Shown: positions 6,302 to 13,684, counted from the stretch's first letter. The stretch: 24,507 nt of DNA from CAZKVU01 sp964556475 (GCA_964556475.1 CAZKVU010000014.1:1-24507); one strand, 5' to 3'. Program-made: numbers and translations. Notes: generated by a model from the letters alone, not told the origin.

Positions 6302-7539
6302 AGATAGAAATCTTTCAGTTTATTGACGACTTCCGTAGGTGACAATAAGTGAGCTTTCTTATCAACTCTTTCTTTCCATTCAACGCTTTGTTCTGTTTTT
6401 GGAGATACAACAAGACGTACAGGAATGCCGACGAGATCAGCTGTCACAAATTTTTCACCAGCAGAGATGTTATCGCGGTCATCATATAAAACATCAAAGC
6501 CTTCAGAGCGAAGTGTTCTATAAATAAGATCAGCAAATGAGGCGTCATCTTTGTGGAGATTTACAAGATGAACATGGAACGGTGTGATTGTGTTTGGCCA
6601 TATCATGCCGAAGTCATCATGATGAACTTCTGCGATGGCGCCAACAAGCCGAGATGTACCAATGCCATAGCTTGCGCAAATGACAAGATGACGTTTGCCT
6701 TCGGAATCAACAAATTTGAAATCAGTTGCTTGACTGAAGCGAGTGCCAAGATCAAAAATATTGCCAATTTCAATTGCTTTATTTCTTTCGATTTGCTCAC
6801 CACATTTCGGACACTTTGTTAACTCTCCTTTCACTACCTCTTCGTTTTGAGCAAAATCACAGGATGTACAATAAACAAGGTCGACTTCACCAGCCGGCGT
6901 AACAACATTAAATTCATGCGAATGATTTTTTGAAAAGTCGCCGCCTGAGGCTTCGGTAATCTTTACATCATCAAGTCCGCAGCGTTCAAATATTTTGATA
7001 TACGATTCGGTAACTTTTGAATAGTAAGCATTAAGATCATCCTGAGAAGCGTGGAACGAATAGAGATCTTTCATTCTAAATTCTCGTCCACGAAGAATGC
7101 CTGATTTAGCACGAGCTTCATCACGATACTTTTGATTTATTTGATAAAGTGCAAGTGGCAAATCTTTATAGCTTGTTACATATTTTTTTGCTAAAGGAGT
7201 GATAACATCTTCGCCAGATGCTGCAAGTGCATATTCTCCCCCGTGACGGCTTTTTAATTGATAAAGAACATCAACTGAATCCCATCTTTTTGTTTGCTCC
7301 CAAAATACTTTGGGCTGTAATGTTGGCAAGGTTATCTCTTCTGCTCCAATTTCATTCATCTCTTGTCGGACAATATTCTCTATCTTACGAAGGACTCTCT
7401 GACCTGGTGGAAGGAACGTATAAATTCCACTAGCAACTTGATCAACAAAGCCTGCCTGAACAAGCATAGCATGACTAATAGAGTCATACTCTTTTGCTTC
7501 GGCTTTAATGGTGTTAATGTATGTTTGGCTGAATTTCAT
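6298..7539 (-). CDS. proS: Prolyl-tRNA synthetase, compact form without editing domain
   Basis: Class II aminoacyl-tRNA synthetase charging tRNA-Pro. It has 413 residues, versus ~570 for typical bacterial ProRS. Motif 1 region is SGIYTFLPPGQRVLRKI (37-53), motif 2 YRDEARAKSGILRGREFRMK (138-157) and motif 3 ASYGIGTSRLVGAIAE (289-304). The ~180-residue INS editing domain normally between motifs 2 and 3 is replaced by a short linker with two Cys pairs (C224/C227 and C243/C246), which looks like a zinc ribbon. The C-terminal anticodon-binding domain is present (FHVHLVNLHK, then YDDRDNISAGEKFVTADLVG). Mis-charged Ala-tRNA-Pro would need a separate editing protein, not seen here. The last 26 bases of the upstream kinase gene overlap its start. 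Confidence 0.96.
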   Translation of the reverse strand: MKFSQTYINTIKAEAKEYDSISHAMLVQAGFVDQVASGIYTFLPPGQRVLRKIENIVRQEMNEIGAEEITLPTLQPKVFWEQTKRWDSVDVLYQLKSRHGGEYALAASGEDVITPLAKKYVTSYKDLPLALYQINQKYRDEARAKSGILRGREFRMKDLYSFHASQDDLNAYYSKVTESYIKIFERCGLDDVKITEASGGDFSKNHSHEFNVVTPAGEVDLVYCTSCDFAQNEEVVKGELTKCPKCGEQIERNKAIEIGNIFDLGTRFSQATDFKFVDSEGKRHLVICASYGIGTSRLVGAIAEVHHDDFGMIWPNTITPFHVHLVNLHKDDASFADLIYRTLRSEGFDVLYDDRDNISAGEKFVTADLVGIPVRLVVSPKTEQSVEWKERVDKKAHLLSPTEVVNKLKDFYL

Positions 7540-8047
7540 GTAAAACTAATCGCAAAACCTCATCTGGGGTTTTTGCGCTTGTATCAATGACAGTATTATA
7601 CTGTTTCGGGTCGAAAATGTCATTGATATGATATATTTCGCTCAATGTTTTTAATAGACTTGACTCCCGTTCATGAATTTTAGCCTTTGCTGCTTCAAGA
7701 GACACATGTTCTCTTTCAGAAAATCGTTGAAATCTGACTTCATCCGAACTTGTCAGAAGTATCCTTAATGTTTTTTTATTTTCTTTAGCCATAACTCCGG
7801 TCATCCATCCTTCCGCAATGATGTGTTTTCCGTTGCGAAGTTTATCACGAACCATAAAATCGATTTTTTTTGTCAATTCATCACTCTGCTCTTCAGCCCT
7901 ATTAATATCTAATTTATGCTCTTGAGCATAATTTCTGAAATACTTGCTTGATGAGATTGTCTCCCAGTGAAGTGTATCGGCGAGCATCGAGAATAATGTA
8001 GATTTACCGGTGCAAATTCTTCCTGATACAGTAATGTTGTTATACAT
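7514..8047 (-). CDS. Cytidylate kinase-like P-loop protein (paralogue 2)
   Basis: A 177-residue P-loop NMP-kinase-fold protein. It has an intact Walker A GRICTGKST (residues 9-17), a GWMTGV block corresponding to the RLAGWM lid-side motif of cytidylate kinases, FQRFSEREHVSLEAAKAKIH, RESSLLKTLSEIYHI, and a final NTVIDTSAKTPDEV matching the usual DLVINTS---PEEV. It most resembles archaeal-type or Cytidylate_kin2 proteins. The natural substrate is not provable from sequence. CMP/dCMP is the best guess, and UMP is possible because pyrH is missing from its usual place in this operon. The gene starts one base after the stop of its paralogue and overlaps proS by 26 bases, so it is tightly coupled. 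Confidence 0.8.
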   Translation of the reverse strand: MYNNITVSGRICTGKSTLFSMLADTLHWETISSSKYFRNYAQEHKLDINRAEEQSDELTKKIDFMVRDKLRNGKHIIAEGWMTGVMAKENKKTLRILLTSSDEVRFQRFSEREHVSLEAAKAKIHERESSLLKTLSEIYHINDIFDPKQYNTVIDTSAKTPDEVLRLVLHEIQPNIH

Positions 8048-8602
8048 TTATACCTTTGGCTCAACGTAACCAAGCTTATCAAGTACTTTGCCCACTGTTT
8101 CCATAGGTCCGGAGGAATAAGTATCGATCATAAGGTGATAATATTGAGGATCCCAAAAATTATAGTCCCCATATAGCCTTTTCCATTTTTGAATATTAAC
8201 CTCTTCTCGTTCTTTTATCATTTTTTTAGCCTCCTCAATGCCTACTCCTTCCCTATTAACAATGCGGTCAATTCGTATGGCATCTTCCGAACAATATAAA
8301 AGAACACGGAGTGTATTGGGAAGTTCACGGGATATAAAACCAGAAAGCCAAGCCTCAATCACTTGTTTTTTTTCAGTTTTTAGCTTGTTGTAAACGGAAT
8401 CTTCGACATTACGATCAAATTCATCTGAGACGAGCTCTGCCAAGGGATTCTTAAATTCATTCATTTTCTCCCGAACCATTTGACCCATTGACATGAACAT
8501 AAACCCTTGAGGTTTCAAATATGGCTCAAGATTTCTCAAAAGAGTTGTTGTTCCAACACCGATTCCTCCTGAAATTGCTATGTTATCAAATTTTAAATCC
8601 AT
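8048..8602 (-). CDS. Cytidylate kinase-like protein with altered Walker A (paralogue 1)
   Basis: A 184-residue relative of the next gene, with the same layout: glycine loop near the N-terminus, EAWLSGFISREL, RIDRIVNREGVGIEEAKKM, REEVNIQKWKRLYGDYNFWD, and HLMIDTYSSGPMETV. The glycine loop reads GGIGVGTTT (residues 12-20), so the Walker A Lys that contacts the beta/gamma phosphates is Thr18. The codons are GGA ACA ACA ACT with no sign of a frameshift. It may therefore be a nucleotide-binding partner or pseudokinase for the intact paralogue, or use another Lys. It lies 14 bases after rseP without a Shine-Dalgarno site, in the position where the canonical operon has other genes. Confidence 0.75.
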   Translation of the reverse strand: MDLKFDNIAISGGIGVGTTTLLRNLEPYLKPQGFMFMSMGQMVREKMNEFKNPLAELVSDEFDRNVEDSVYNKLKTEKKQVIEAWLSGFISRELPNTLRVLLYCSEDAIRIDRIVNREGVGIEEAKKMIKEREEVNIQKWKRLYGDYNFWDPQYYHLMIDTYSSGPMETVGKVLDKLGYVEPKV

Positions 8603-8616
8603 AGTTGCTATAAGTT

Positions 8617-9696
8617 TTATTTAACAAGACTAATAATGTCATGTGCTGTAACAAGCAGTATCAAGCCAATAAGAATCGCAAATCCTGCAAAGTTCAATTT
8701 CTGCTCAGTATGAGGATTGATTTTCTTTCGAGTCACTGTTTCATAAATTACAAATGCAAGCCTGCCACCATCAAGCGCTGGAAATGGAAGAATGTTAATT
8801 ACAGCAAGGTTGAGTGAAAGTATGCCAATGAGTTGCAATAAGGCGTCAAGACTTGTTCTGGCTGCTGTTCCGGTTAATTTAGCAATGCCAACTGGTCCGG
8901 CCACTTGAATACCCGCACCTTGCAAAGTTATAAATTTAACGAGAGCTACAGCAAGCTCTTTTAGGATCAATGCTGTTGTAGCAACTGCTTCAACAAGACC
9001 ATAAAATGGCGCTGACCATATTGGATACTTTTTAATAACATAGTTGGTGATAACAATTCCAAGAGAGCCTTCATTTTTTGGTGGATTTTGTCTGGGAACA
9101 GCAGTGACAGTTATTGGCTCTTTATTTCGTAAAAGTTTAATTATTACTTCCTGCCCAGCAAATTCCTTCGTAGCGGAAGATATATCCCCAAGTTCATCTA
9201 CAAGAATTGTTTTTGCAGGGCTTGAGATTGAGACAATAACGTCCTGAGCCTTAATTCCTGCTGAATAGGCTGGTGCATTTTCTATAACCTTCTCAACAGT
9301 AATAGTCTTTGATGGTGCTGGTATACCTTTGACAAATAAGTAGGTAATAATAACCCACCCGAGCAAAAAATTAGCGAGTACGCCTGCAGTAAGGATAATT
9401 GTTTTTTGTAATGGCTTTTTATGAACGAACGAGCGGGCCTTGTCTGCTTCGGACAATTTTTTGTCAGATACTTCTGATGCTTCTTCTCCAAACACTTTTA
9501 CAAATCCTCCAAATGGCAAAAGGTTAAGACTGTAGAGTGTTTCCCCTCTTCTTATGCCAAATAATCTCGGTGGTAATCCAAAGCCAAACTCCTCTACTTT
9601 GACCCCATTTTTTTTAGCTGCGATAAAGTGGCCGCACTCGTGGATAAGTACAAGAATACTTAAAACAATAAAAAAAACGATTATGGTAAATATCAT
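8617..9696 (-). CDS. rseP: Site-2 intramembrane zinc metalloprotease RseP
   Basis: Membrane-embedded protease that cleaves transmembrane substrates such as anti-sigma factors and leftover signal peptides. It has 359 residues. The first membrane helix holds the zinc-binding HECGH motif (residues 19-23), followed by EEFGFGLPPRLFGI. A second hydrophobic span lies near residues 99-120, followed by a periplasmic PDZ domain (about 125-210, beginning VEKVIENAPAYSAGI). The third catalytic Asp is in NILPFPALDGGR, and a C-terminal membrane span follows. The ATG overlaps the frr stop by 4 bases. Neighbours frr and proS are standard for this gene. No sigma/anti-sigma pair is visible in the window. Confidence 0.96.
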   Translation of the reverse strand: MIFTIIVFFIVLSILVLIHECGHFIAAKKNGVKVEEFGFGLPPRLFGIRRGETLYSLNLLPFGGFVKVFGEEASEVSDKKLSEADKARSFVHKKPLQKTIILTAGVLANFLLGWVIITYLFVKGIPAPSKTITVEKVIENAPAYSAGIKAQDVIVSISSPAKTILVDELGDISSATKEFAGQEVIIKLLRNKEPITVTAVPRQNPPKNEGSLGIVITNYVIKKYPIWSAPFYGLVEAVATTALILKELAVALVKFITLQGAGIQVAGPVGIAKLTGTAARTSLDALLQLIGILSLNLAVINILPFPALDGGRLAFVIYETVTRKKINPHTEQKLNFAGFAILIGLILLVTAHDIISLVK

Positions 9697-10259
9697 ATTT
9701 GCATTATTTCTTCAGTCTTTTTTTTGCGGAGTTCATCGAGTTTATCTGAATACTCTTTTGTTACTGCATCAACATCCTTCTCAAGTCTGAACTTGTCATC
9801 TTCAGTTATGGATTTATCGTCAAGTAGTGTTTTAATACCTTTGCGTGCATGATCACGATGCTGTCGCAACTGAATTTTTGAATGTTCGATTTTTTCACCA
9901 ACAAGCTTAGTGAGCTTCATGCGTTGTTCTTCATTAAGAGGAGGAATTGTTAATCGAATTGACTTGCCATCAACAGCAGGATTAAGTCCAAGTGGTGAAA
10001 TACGAATTGCTTTTTCAATATCCTGAGTTGTACTTGCATCAAATGGGTCGATCATGATCATGGTACTTCCATCTGAGCTGATGCTTGCTAATTCGCGAAG
10101 AGTTAATGTGGTCGATCCACCATACGTGGTTACTTCGAGGCCATCTACTAGAGCGGGACTTGCTTTACCAGTACGAATTTGTCTCAGCTCTTCAGTCGTA
10201 AAATTATACGAGCCATCTGAGTGTTTACGGAGTTGGTCTATTACTGAATCGCTGTCCAT
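9693..10259 (-). CDS. frr: Ribosome recycling factor
   Basis: Splits post-termination ribosomes together with EF-G. It has 188 residues (family ~185). Typical segments: ELRQIRTGKASPALVDGL near the N-terminus, LRELASISSDGSTMIMIDPFD, IRISPLGLNPAVDGKSIRLT, IPPLNEEQRMKLTKLV, and the long C-terminal helix HRDHARKGIKTLLDDKSITED. The ATG at 10259 is the first possible start, since an in-frame stop lies directly before it. Although 63 bases downstream of tsf, it has its own candidate promoter ending 6 bases before the ATG and no Shine-Dalgarno site, so a leaderless transcript is likely in addition to any read-through. pyrH, which usually lies between tsf and frr, is absent. Confidence 0.97.
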   Translation of the reverse strand: MDSDSVIDQLRKHSDGSYNFTTEELRQIRTGKASPALVDGLEVTTYGGSTTLTLRELASISSDGSTMIMIDPFDASTTQDIEKAIRISPLGLNPAVDGKSIRLTIPPLNEEQRMKLTKLVGEKIEHSKIQLRQHRDHARKGIKTLLDDKSITEDDKFRLEKDVDAVTKEYSDKLDELRKKKTEEIMQI

Positions 10260-10265
10260 CTACTT

Positions 10266-10294
10266 ATTCTACTTTGTTTCGTTGGCTATCTCAA
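10266..10294 (-). promoter_or_regulatory. Promoter of frr, leaderless type
   Basis: On the minus strand: -35 TTGAGA (10289-10294), 17 bases, -10 TAGAAT (10266-10271), then 6 bases to the frr ATG at 10259. Predicted transcription start coincides with the start codon. Confidence 0.6.
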
Positions 10295-10322
10295 CCACTT
10301 ATAATTAAATTCCTGCGACGAA

Positions 10323-10772
10323 TTATATTGAGTAACGGACAAATTCTTTGATGCTGATGTTTTCACCAAGCTTCAAAATATTGTCTTTTACAAGCTGTTC
10401 TATGCTGAGTTTTGGATCCTTAATAAATGGTGCGCTCATTAATTCCTCAATATCCTTTGGGTCTGTCGAAGCTACTTGCATGGCGATTTCATTACCAAGC
10501 TGCTGAAAATCACTATTAATTGCTACAAAGTCTGTTTCGCAGAGCAAGGTAACCATAGCGCCAATTTTTTTATTGTGATGGATATATGTAAAAACAGCAC
10601 CTTGAGAAGTTTCGCGGTCAGCTTTTTTCTCAGCGACCTCTGCTCCTTTCTTTTTGAGTATATCACGAGCTTTATCAAGGTCACCCTTTGCTTCTTCAAG
10701 AGCTTTTTGACACATAATATATGAAACGTTTGTTTCTTCACGCAGTTGTTTGATTTTTGTTATATCTGACAT
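10323..10772 (-). CDS. tsf: Elongation factor Ts, minimal form
   Basis: Nucleotide exchange factor for EF-Tu. The N-terminal UBA-like domain is standard (IKQLREETNVSYIMCQKALE, then ARDILKKKGAEVAEKKADR), as is the EF-Tu-contacting TDFV (residues 80-83 in CETDFVAINSDF). The protein is only 149 residues, against ~280 in E. coli and ~200 in the short thermophile form. It keeps one core subdomain and no second copy or coiled coil. It ends with LGENISIKEFVRYSI, a normal end of the first core subdomain, so this is a compact form and not a broken gene. It lies 30 bases after rpsB, without an obvious Shine-Dalgarno site. Confidence 0.95.
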   Translation of the reverse strand: MSDITKIKQLREETNVSYIMCQKALEEAKGDLDKARDILKKKGAEVAEKKADRETSQGAVFTYIHHNKKIGAMVTLLCETDFVAINSDFQQLGNEIAMQVASTDPKDIEELMSAPFIKDPKLSIEQLVKDNILKLGENISIKEFVRYSI

Positions 10773-10802
10773 AGTGTTTCGGTAATAATTAATTGATAAA
10801 GC

Positions 10803-11597
10803 TTATGATTTCTTTGACTTTCGGGCTTTAGCTGGTTTTTTTTCTGCTACTTCATCCGATTTTTCTTCCTCAACTGGCTCCTGTGGTTCTGCAGTTGTGT
10901 TTTTATCTGATTTTTTATCGGATGATGTTCCGGTATATGCTTCAATAATACCGTCAATGATATATTTTACGCTTGTGAGCGCATCATCATTTGCTGGAAT
11001 TGGATATGTCACGTCATCAGGATCAACATTTGTGTCGGTTATCGCCACTGTTGGTATGTTAAGCTGCATTGATTCTGTCAAAGCATTTTTTTCTTTACGA
11101 ATATCAACGATAAAGACAACATCCGGGAGCTTATCCATTGTACTGACGCCACCATAAATACTTGCAATTTTATTAAGCTTTTTTTCCATAGCATTTCTTT
11201 CATGCTTTGGCATTGAATTCCAGGCACCTTCAGTCTGTTCCTTGCGGAGTTCATTCATGCGGATAATATTCTTTGACACTTCACCGAAGTTTGTCAAAAA
11301 ACCACCTACCCACTTGTTGGTCATGTGCATAAGGTTATGTTTTTCGTTGTACTCATTAAGAGCTTCACGAGCTACCTTTTTTGTACCAACAAAGAGAACG
11401 GTTTTGCCATCCTTTGCAAGTTCTGACATATATTCTTTTGCAGCATCAAGAAGCTCTGCGGTTTTAAAAAGATCGATAATGGATGTTCCATTTTCTAGCT
11501 TGTAGATATACTGGCGAGATTTTGGATGAACCTTTGTTTTTTTGTGGCCCAAATGAAGACCGTATGACAGCAATGTTGCTGGATCTGATTTTTTCAT
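10803..11597 (-). CDS. rpsB: Ribosomal protein uS2
   Basis: Small-subunit ribosomal protein. The ATG at 11597 (MKKSDPATLLSYGLHLGHKK) is chosen because S2 proteins begin near this GxHxGH segment and an AAGGGG site lies 9 bases upstream. An in-frame ATG at 11645 would add 16 unrelated residues. The core contains YIYKLENGTSIIDLFKT, VLFVGTKKVAREAL, NKWVGGFLTNF, LPDVVFIVDIRKEKNAL and AITDTNVDPDDVTYPIPAND, all characteristic. The C-terminal ~40 residues are a Lys/Glu/Ala-rich tail. It is the first gene of the operon, behind an extended -10 promoter and a ~90-base leader that can form a long-range hairpin, suggesting autoregulation by S2. Confidence 0.97.
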   Translation of the reverse strand: MKKSDPATLLSYGLHLGHKKTKVHPKSRQYIYKLENGTSIIDLFKTAELLDAAKEYMSELAKDGKTVLFVGTKKVAREALNEYNEKHNLMHMTNKWVGGFLTNFGEVSKNIIRMNELRKEQTEGAWNSMPKHERNAMEKKLNKIASIYGGVSTMDKLPDVVFIVDIRKEKNALTESMQLNIPTVAITDTNVDPDDVTYPIPANDDALTSVKYIIDGIIEAYTGTSSDKKSDKNTTAEPQEPVEEEKSDEVAEKKPAKARKSKKS

Positions 11598-11606
11598 AAT
11601 TGCAAA

Positions 11607-11612
11607 CCCCTT
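11607..11612 (-). promoter_or_regulatory. Shine-Dalgarno site of rpsB
   Basis: AAGGGG on the minus strand, 9 bases before the ATG at 11597. It decides the start codon against the in-frame ATG 48 bases upstream. Confidence 0.6.
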
Positions 11613-11625
11613 AATAAATAATCTA

Positions 11626-11673
11626 CTGCTTTCAACGATCATCATACGATGACAGGAGTTTTACAGAAAGCAG
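11626..11673 (-). promoter_or_regulatory. Inverted repeat in the rpsB leader (possible S2 autoregulatory RNA)
   Basis: In the predicted rpsB 5' leader, CTGCTTTC (from 11673 down to 11666) pairs perfectly with GAAAGCAG (11633 to 11626). A smaller hairpin of the type TCATC/GATGA lies in the enclosed loop. The structure ends 13 bases before the Shine-Dalgarno site. rpsB leaders of several bacterial groups bind S2 for feedback control. Whether this one does is inference. Confidence 0.4.
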
Positions 11674-11693
11674 GGTGCTTAAATGTACGGTCT

Positions 11694-11722
11694 ATTGTAA
11701 CAGGCATTGCTTATATTTGCAA
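11694..11722 (-). promoter_or_regulatory. Promoter of the rpsB operon
   Basis: On the minus strand: -35 TTGCAA (11717-11722), 17 bases, -10 TACAAT (11694-11699) with an upstream TG (extended -10, TGtTACAAT). Predicted start near 11687, leaving a leader of about 90 bases. It lies just downstream of the terminator of the preceding operon. Confidence 0.75.
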
Positions 11723-11736
11723 GAAAAATGCGGTAG

Positions 11737-11773
11737 AAAAAAACAATAATTTCCTACATGTCAAGGAAATTAT
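11737..11773 (-). terminator. Hairpin terminator after the Clp/tmk/galU operon
   Basis: On the minus strand a perfect 10-bp stem ATAATTTCCT / AGGAAATTAT (11773-11764 and 11755-11746) with an 8-base loop is followed after three bases by seven T (11743-11737). The stem is AT-rich but the T run is good. It begins 15 bases after the stop of the 11788 gene and ends before the rpsB promoter. Confidence 0.75.
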
Positions 11774-11787
11774 CAAAGAATTGAGGT

Positions 11788-12354
11788 TTATTCAAGTGTT
11801 ACTGGCTGTTTTGTTGGGAATCGCCCGTAAAATGGGGTTGGTGTGGGCGTAACTGATACCCATGATACAGCTGCAGTTGGAGTAGGTGTAACTGATACCC
11901 AAGGAATACCCGATGTAGGCGTTGGTGTGACCGTAGACCATGGAATTGCTGGTGTTGGTGTTACTGTCGGCGTTGCTTGTGGGCAACTATTGCACATTTT
12001 TTCTGCAAAGCTTCGTATTGCATTGTGCCTATACCAGATCATCCAGAGATCACTGCATGCTTGTGAATCGTATTGTGAATTTGTGCTTGAGAAAGGTGGA
12101 CAACCTAATTCTGTTCGTAATCTTTCAATTGTTTCTTCATTTGACCTTAAATAACTGTCGTAATTAGTACATGTCATTCCCTCTGGAAGCTGTGGAGATA
12201 GTTCAGATGCGTTCGATGAATTCCCGATTGTGTTGGATGCTATTTTTCGTGATGCAGCAATAAGAAGTAACGAAGTTACCAATAATAAACTAAGGAGCAA
12301 AAACAAGGCAAGCTTATGCTTGTGTGAACTTGTTGACATCAAAGGTTGTTCCAT
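11788..12354 (-). CDS. Membrane-anchored surface protein with Thr-Pro repeat tail
   Basis: A 188-residue protein with no family I can name. A short basic N-terminus precedes one strongly hydrophobic helix (about residues 15-34, ALFLLLSLLLVTSLLLIAA), so it is anchored with the rest outside the membrane. The middle has six Cys (in TCTNYDS, ELGCPP, QACSDL, KMCNSC), suggesting disulphides. The C-terminal ~60 residues contain about four repeats of a unit ending VTPTPT (such as IPWVSVTPTPT), typical of extended Thr/Pro-rich stalks. The tail ends without an LPXTG-like signal. It lies 30 bases after galU and is followed by a clear terminator, so it is the last gene of that operon. A weak -10-like TACACT lies 6 bases before the ATG. 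Confidence 0.75.
   Translation of the reverse strand: MEQPLMSTSSHKHKLALFLLLSLLLVTSLLLIAASRKIASNTIGNSSNASELSPQLPEGMTCTNYDSYLRSNEETIERLRTELGCPPFSSTNSQYDSQACSDLWMIWYRHNAIRSFAEKMCNSCPQATPTVTPTPAIPWSTVTPTPTSGIPWVSVTPTPTAAVSWVSVTPTPTPFYGRFPTKQPVTLE
11823..11990 (-). repeat. Tandem repeats encoding the Thr-Pro stalk
   Basis: The DNA contains about three and a half imperfect direct repeats of a ~48-base unit. Each encodes a 16-residue unit of the form (A/I)(V/P)xW(V/S)(S/T)VTPTPT plus neighbours. Such arrays commonly change copy number by slippage. Confidence 0.65.
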
Positions 12355-12384
12355 ATGTTTAGTGTATCACTGTATCACCCAAAA

Positions 12385-13269
12385 CTAAAGGTGTAAATCG
12401 ATTATATATTTTCGCAATTCTTCGCCCACCTCATCGTGTTGCAATGCAAAATCAATAACTGTTTTCATATACTCAAGTTTATTACCGGTATCGTAGTAAT
12501 GGGCATTTTGGATTTCGCATGCATATACCGGTATACCTTGATCCCGAAGTACATTAATTGCGTCAACAAGCCATATTTCTCCACCTTTACCTGGCTGCAA
12601 CCCCTTAAGTGCTGGAAAAATTTCCGGAGGAAGTATGTACGCTCCGTGAGTTGCAAGGTTTGAAGGAGCTGTTTCTGGATCCGGCTTTTCAACAATATTT
12701 TTGATTTTAAAAACATTGCCTTCCACAGGTTCAAGATCAGCAATACCATATCGGCTTAAACTTGCTTTATCATCAATGCGAACACCAGAAATCATAACAC
12801 CGCCGTATTTTTCCCATGCATCGATCATTTGTCGCAAACGGGGTGGATTTGAATAAATAAACTCATCTCCCCACATAACTGCGAATGGTTCATCGCCAAC
12901 AATGGGCTCAGCAGATAGTACTGGTGTTCCATTTCCGTACGAACCCTTCTGACGGATGTAAATAAAATTTGCCATTTCGGCAATTTGCTTTACTTTTTCT
13001 ATATAATCAAGCTTATTCCCCTGTTTTAAGTTATTAATTAAACTTGCACTTGGGCGGTCAAAATGATCTTCAATCGCTCTTTTGGAAGCTCCAGTTACAA
13101 TAACGATATTCTTAACATCTGCTGCAACAGCCTCTTCGACAACATATTGAATAACTGGCTTATCGACAATCGGTAGCATTTCTTTTGGCATTGCCTTGGT
13201 TTGTGGGAGGAACCGTGTTCCATAACCAGCAGCAGGAATAACAACCTTATTTATTTTTTGACTGTTCAT
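12385..13269 (-). CDS. galU: UTP-glucose-1-phosphate uridylyltransferase
   Basis: Makes UDP-glucose from UTP and glucose-1-phosphate for surface polysaccharide and glycolipid synthesis. The 294 residues fit the family. The nucleotide-binding start IPAAGYGTRFLPQTKAMPKE is intact, followed by LPIVDKPVIQYVVEEAV, IVTGASKRAIEDHFDR, GDEPFAVMWGDEFI (usually LLGDD), IVEKPDPETAPSNLATHGAYI, and GKGGEIWLVDAINVL. The Met-Trp-Gly-Asp-Glu variation at the metal site keeps an acidic pair. It begins 4 bases after the Ig-like gene stop and is cotranscribed with surface-protein genes, which fits a role in the cell envelope. Confidence 0.96.
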   Translation of the reverse strand: MNSQKINKVVIPAAGYGTRFLPQTKAMPKEMLPIVDKPVIQYVVEEAVAADVKNIVIVTGASKRAIEDHFDRPSASLINNLKQGNKLDYIEKVKQIAEMANFIYIRQKGSYGNGTPVLSAEPIVGDEPFAVMWGDEFIYSNPPRLRQMIDAWEKYGGVMISGVRIDDKASLSRYGIADLEPVEGNVFKIKNIVEKPDPETAPSNLATHGAYILPPEIFPALKGLQPGKGGEIWLVDAINVLRDQGIPVYACEIQNAHYYDTGNKLEYMKTVIDFALQHDEVGEELRKYIIDLHL

Positions 13270-13273
13270 AGTT

Positions 13274-13684
13274 TTATTGGGTAATAAATTGTGCAGAAAC
13301 CGACATGTTAATTGGCGTCGTGCCGTTTATTATAGCAGTAATTGTCGCAGTTCCTAGTTGAGATGAAGTGAGCGTAAACGACGTAATGCCTGCTTCATCG
13401 GTTTCGCCGCATTGTGGTGTTATTGTTCCAAGCGTTGTTGAGGTACAAATTTCAGCACGTGGAACCGGCTCGTTGTCTGCTGAACGAGCTACGGCATTAA
13501 CATTTACCTTCCCACCTACAGGAACTTCCTTTGGTGACGATAAGAGAAATGATTTTGCAGCGTCTACAGCAGGAGGGTTGCTTGCACGCACTCTCCTGTC
13601 AACTTGATCTGTAACGAGTGCTAATCCAAAAGCGGTAAGGACGAGGAAGAAAATGCCTACAAACACAATAAAGGTTCTATCCAT
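13274..13684 (-). CDS. Membrane-anchored Ig-like (Big-1 type) domain protein
   Basis: A 136-residue protein with an N-terminal hydrophobic helix (about residues 5-25, FIVFVGIFFLVLTAFGLAL) that acts as an uncleaved anchor or signal. It is followed by one beta-sandwich domain of the bacterial Ig-like/invasin type: SPKEVPVGGKVNVNAVARSA, then PVPRAEICTSTTLGTITP, TDEAGITSFTLTSSQLGTAT and the final ITAIINGTTPINMSVSAQF. The Cys pair (in EICTST and PQCGET) may form a disulphide. Probably exposed on the cell surface. It may be a subunit of an appendage or adhesion system, but nothing next to it identifies one. It has a candidate promoter overlapping the tmk stop. Confidence 0.8.
   Translation of the reverse strand: MDRTFIVFVGIFFLVLTAFGLALVTDQVDRRVRASNPPAVDAAKSFLLSSPKEVPVGGKVNVNAVARSADNEPVPRAEICTSTTLGTITPQCGETDEAGITSFTLTSSQLGTATITAIINGTTPINMSVSAQFITQ

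Noticed and set aside
11598..11645. Upstream ATG of rpsB
   Set aside because: It adds 16 residues foreign to S2 and ignores the AAGGGG site before 11597.
11843..12154. Plus-strand open frame opposite the Thr-Pro repeat gene
   Set aside because: It is the mirror of the repeats on the other strand, without ribosome site or promoter; the minus-strand protein has an anchor helix and terminator.
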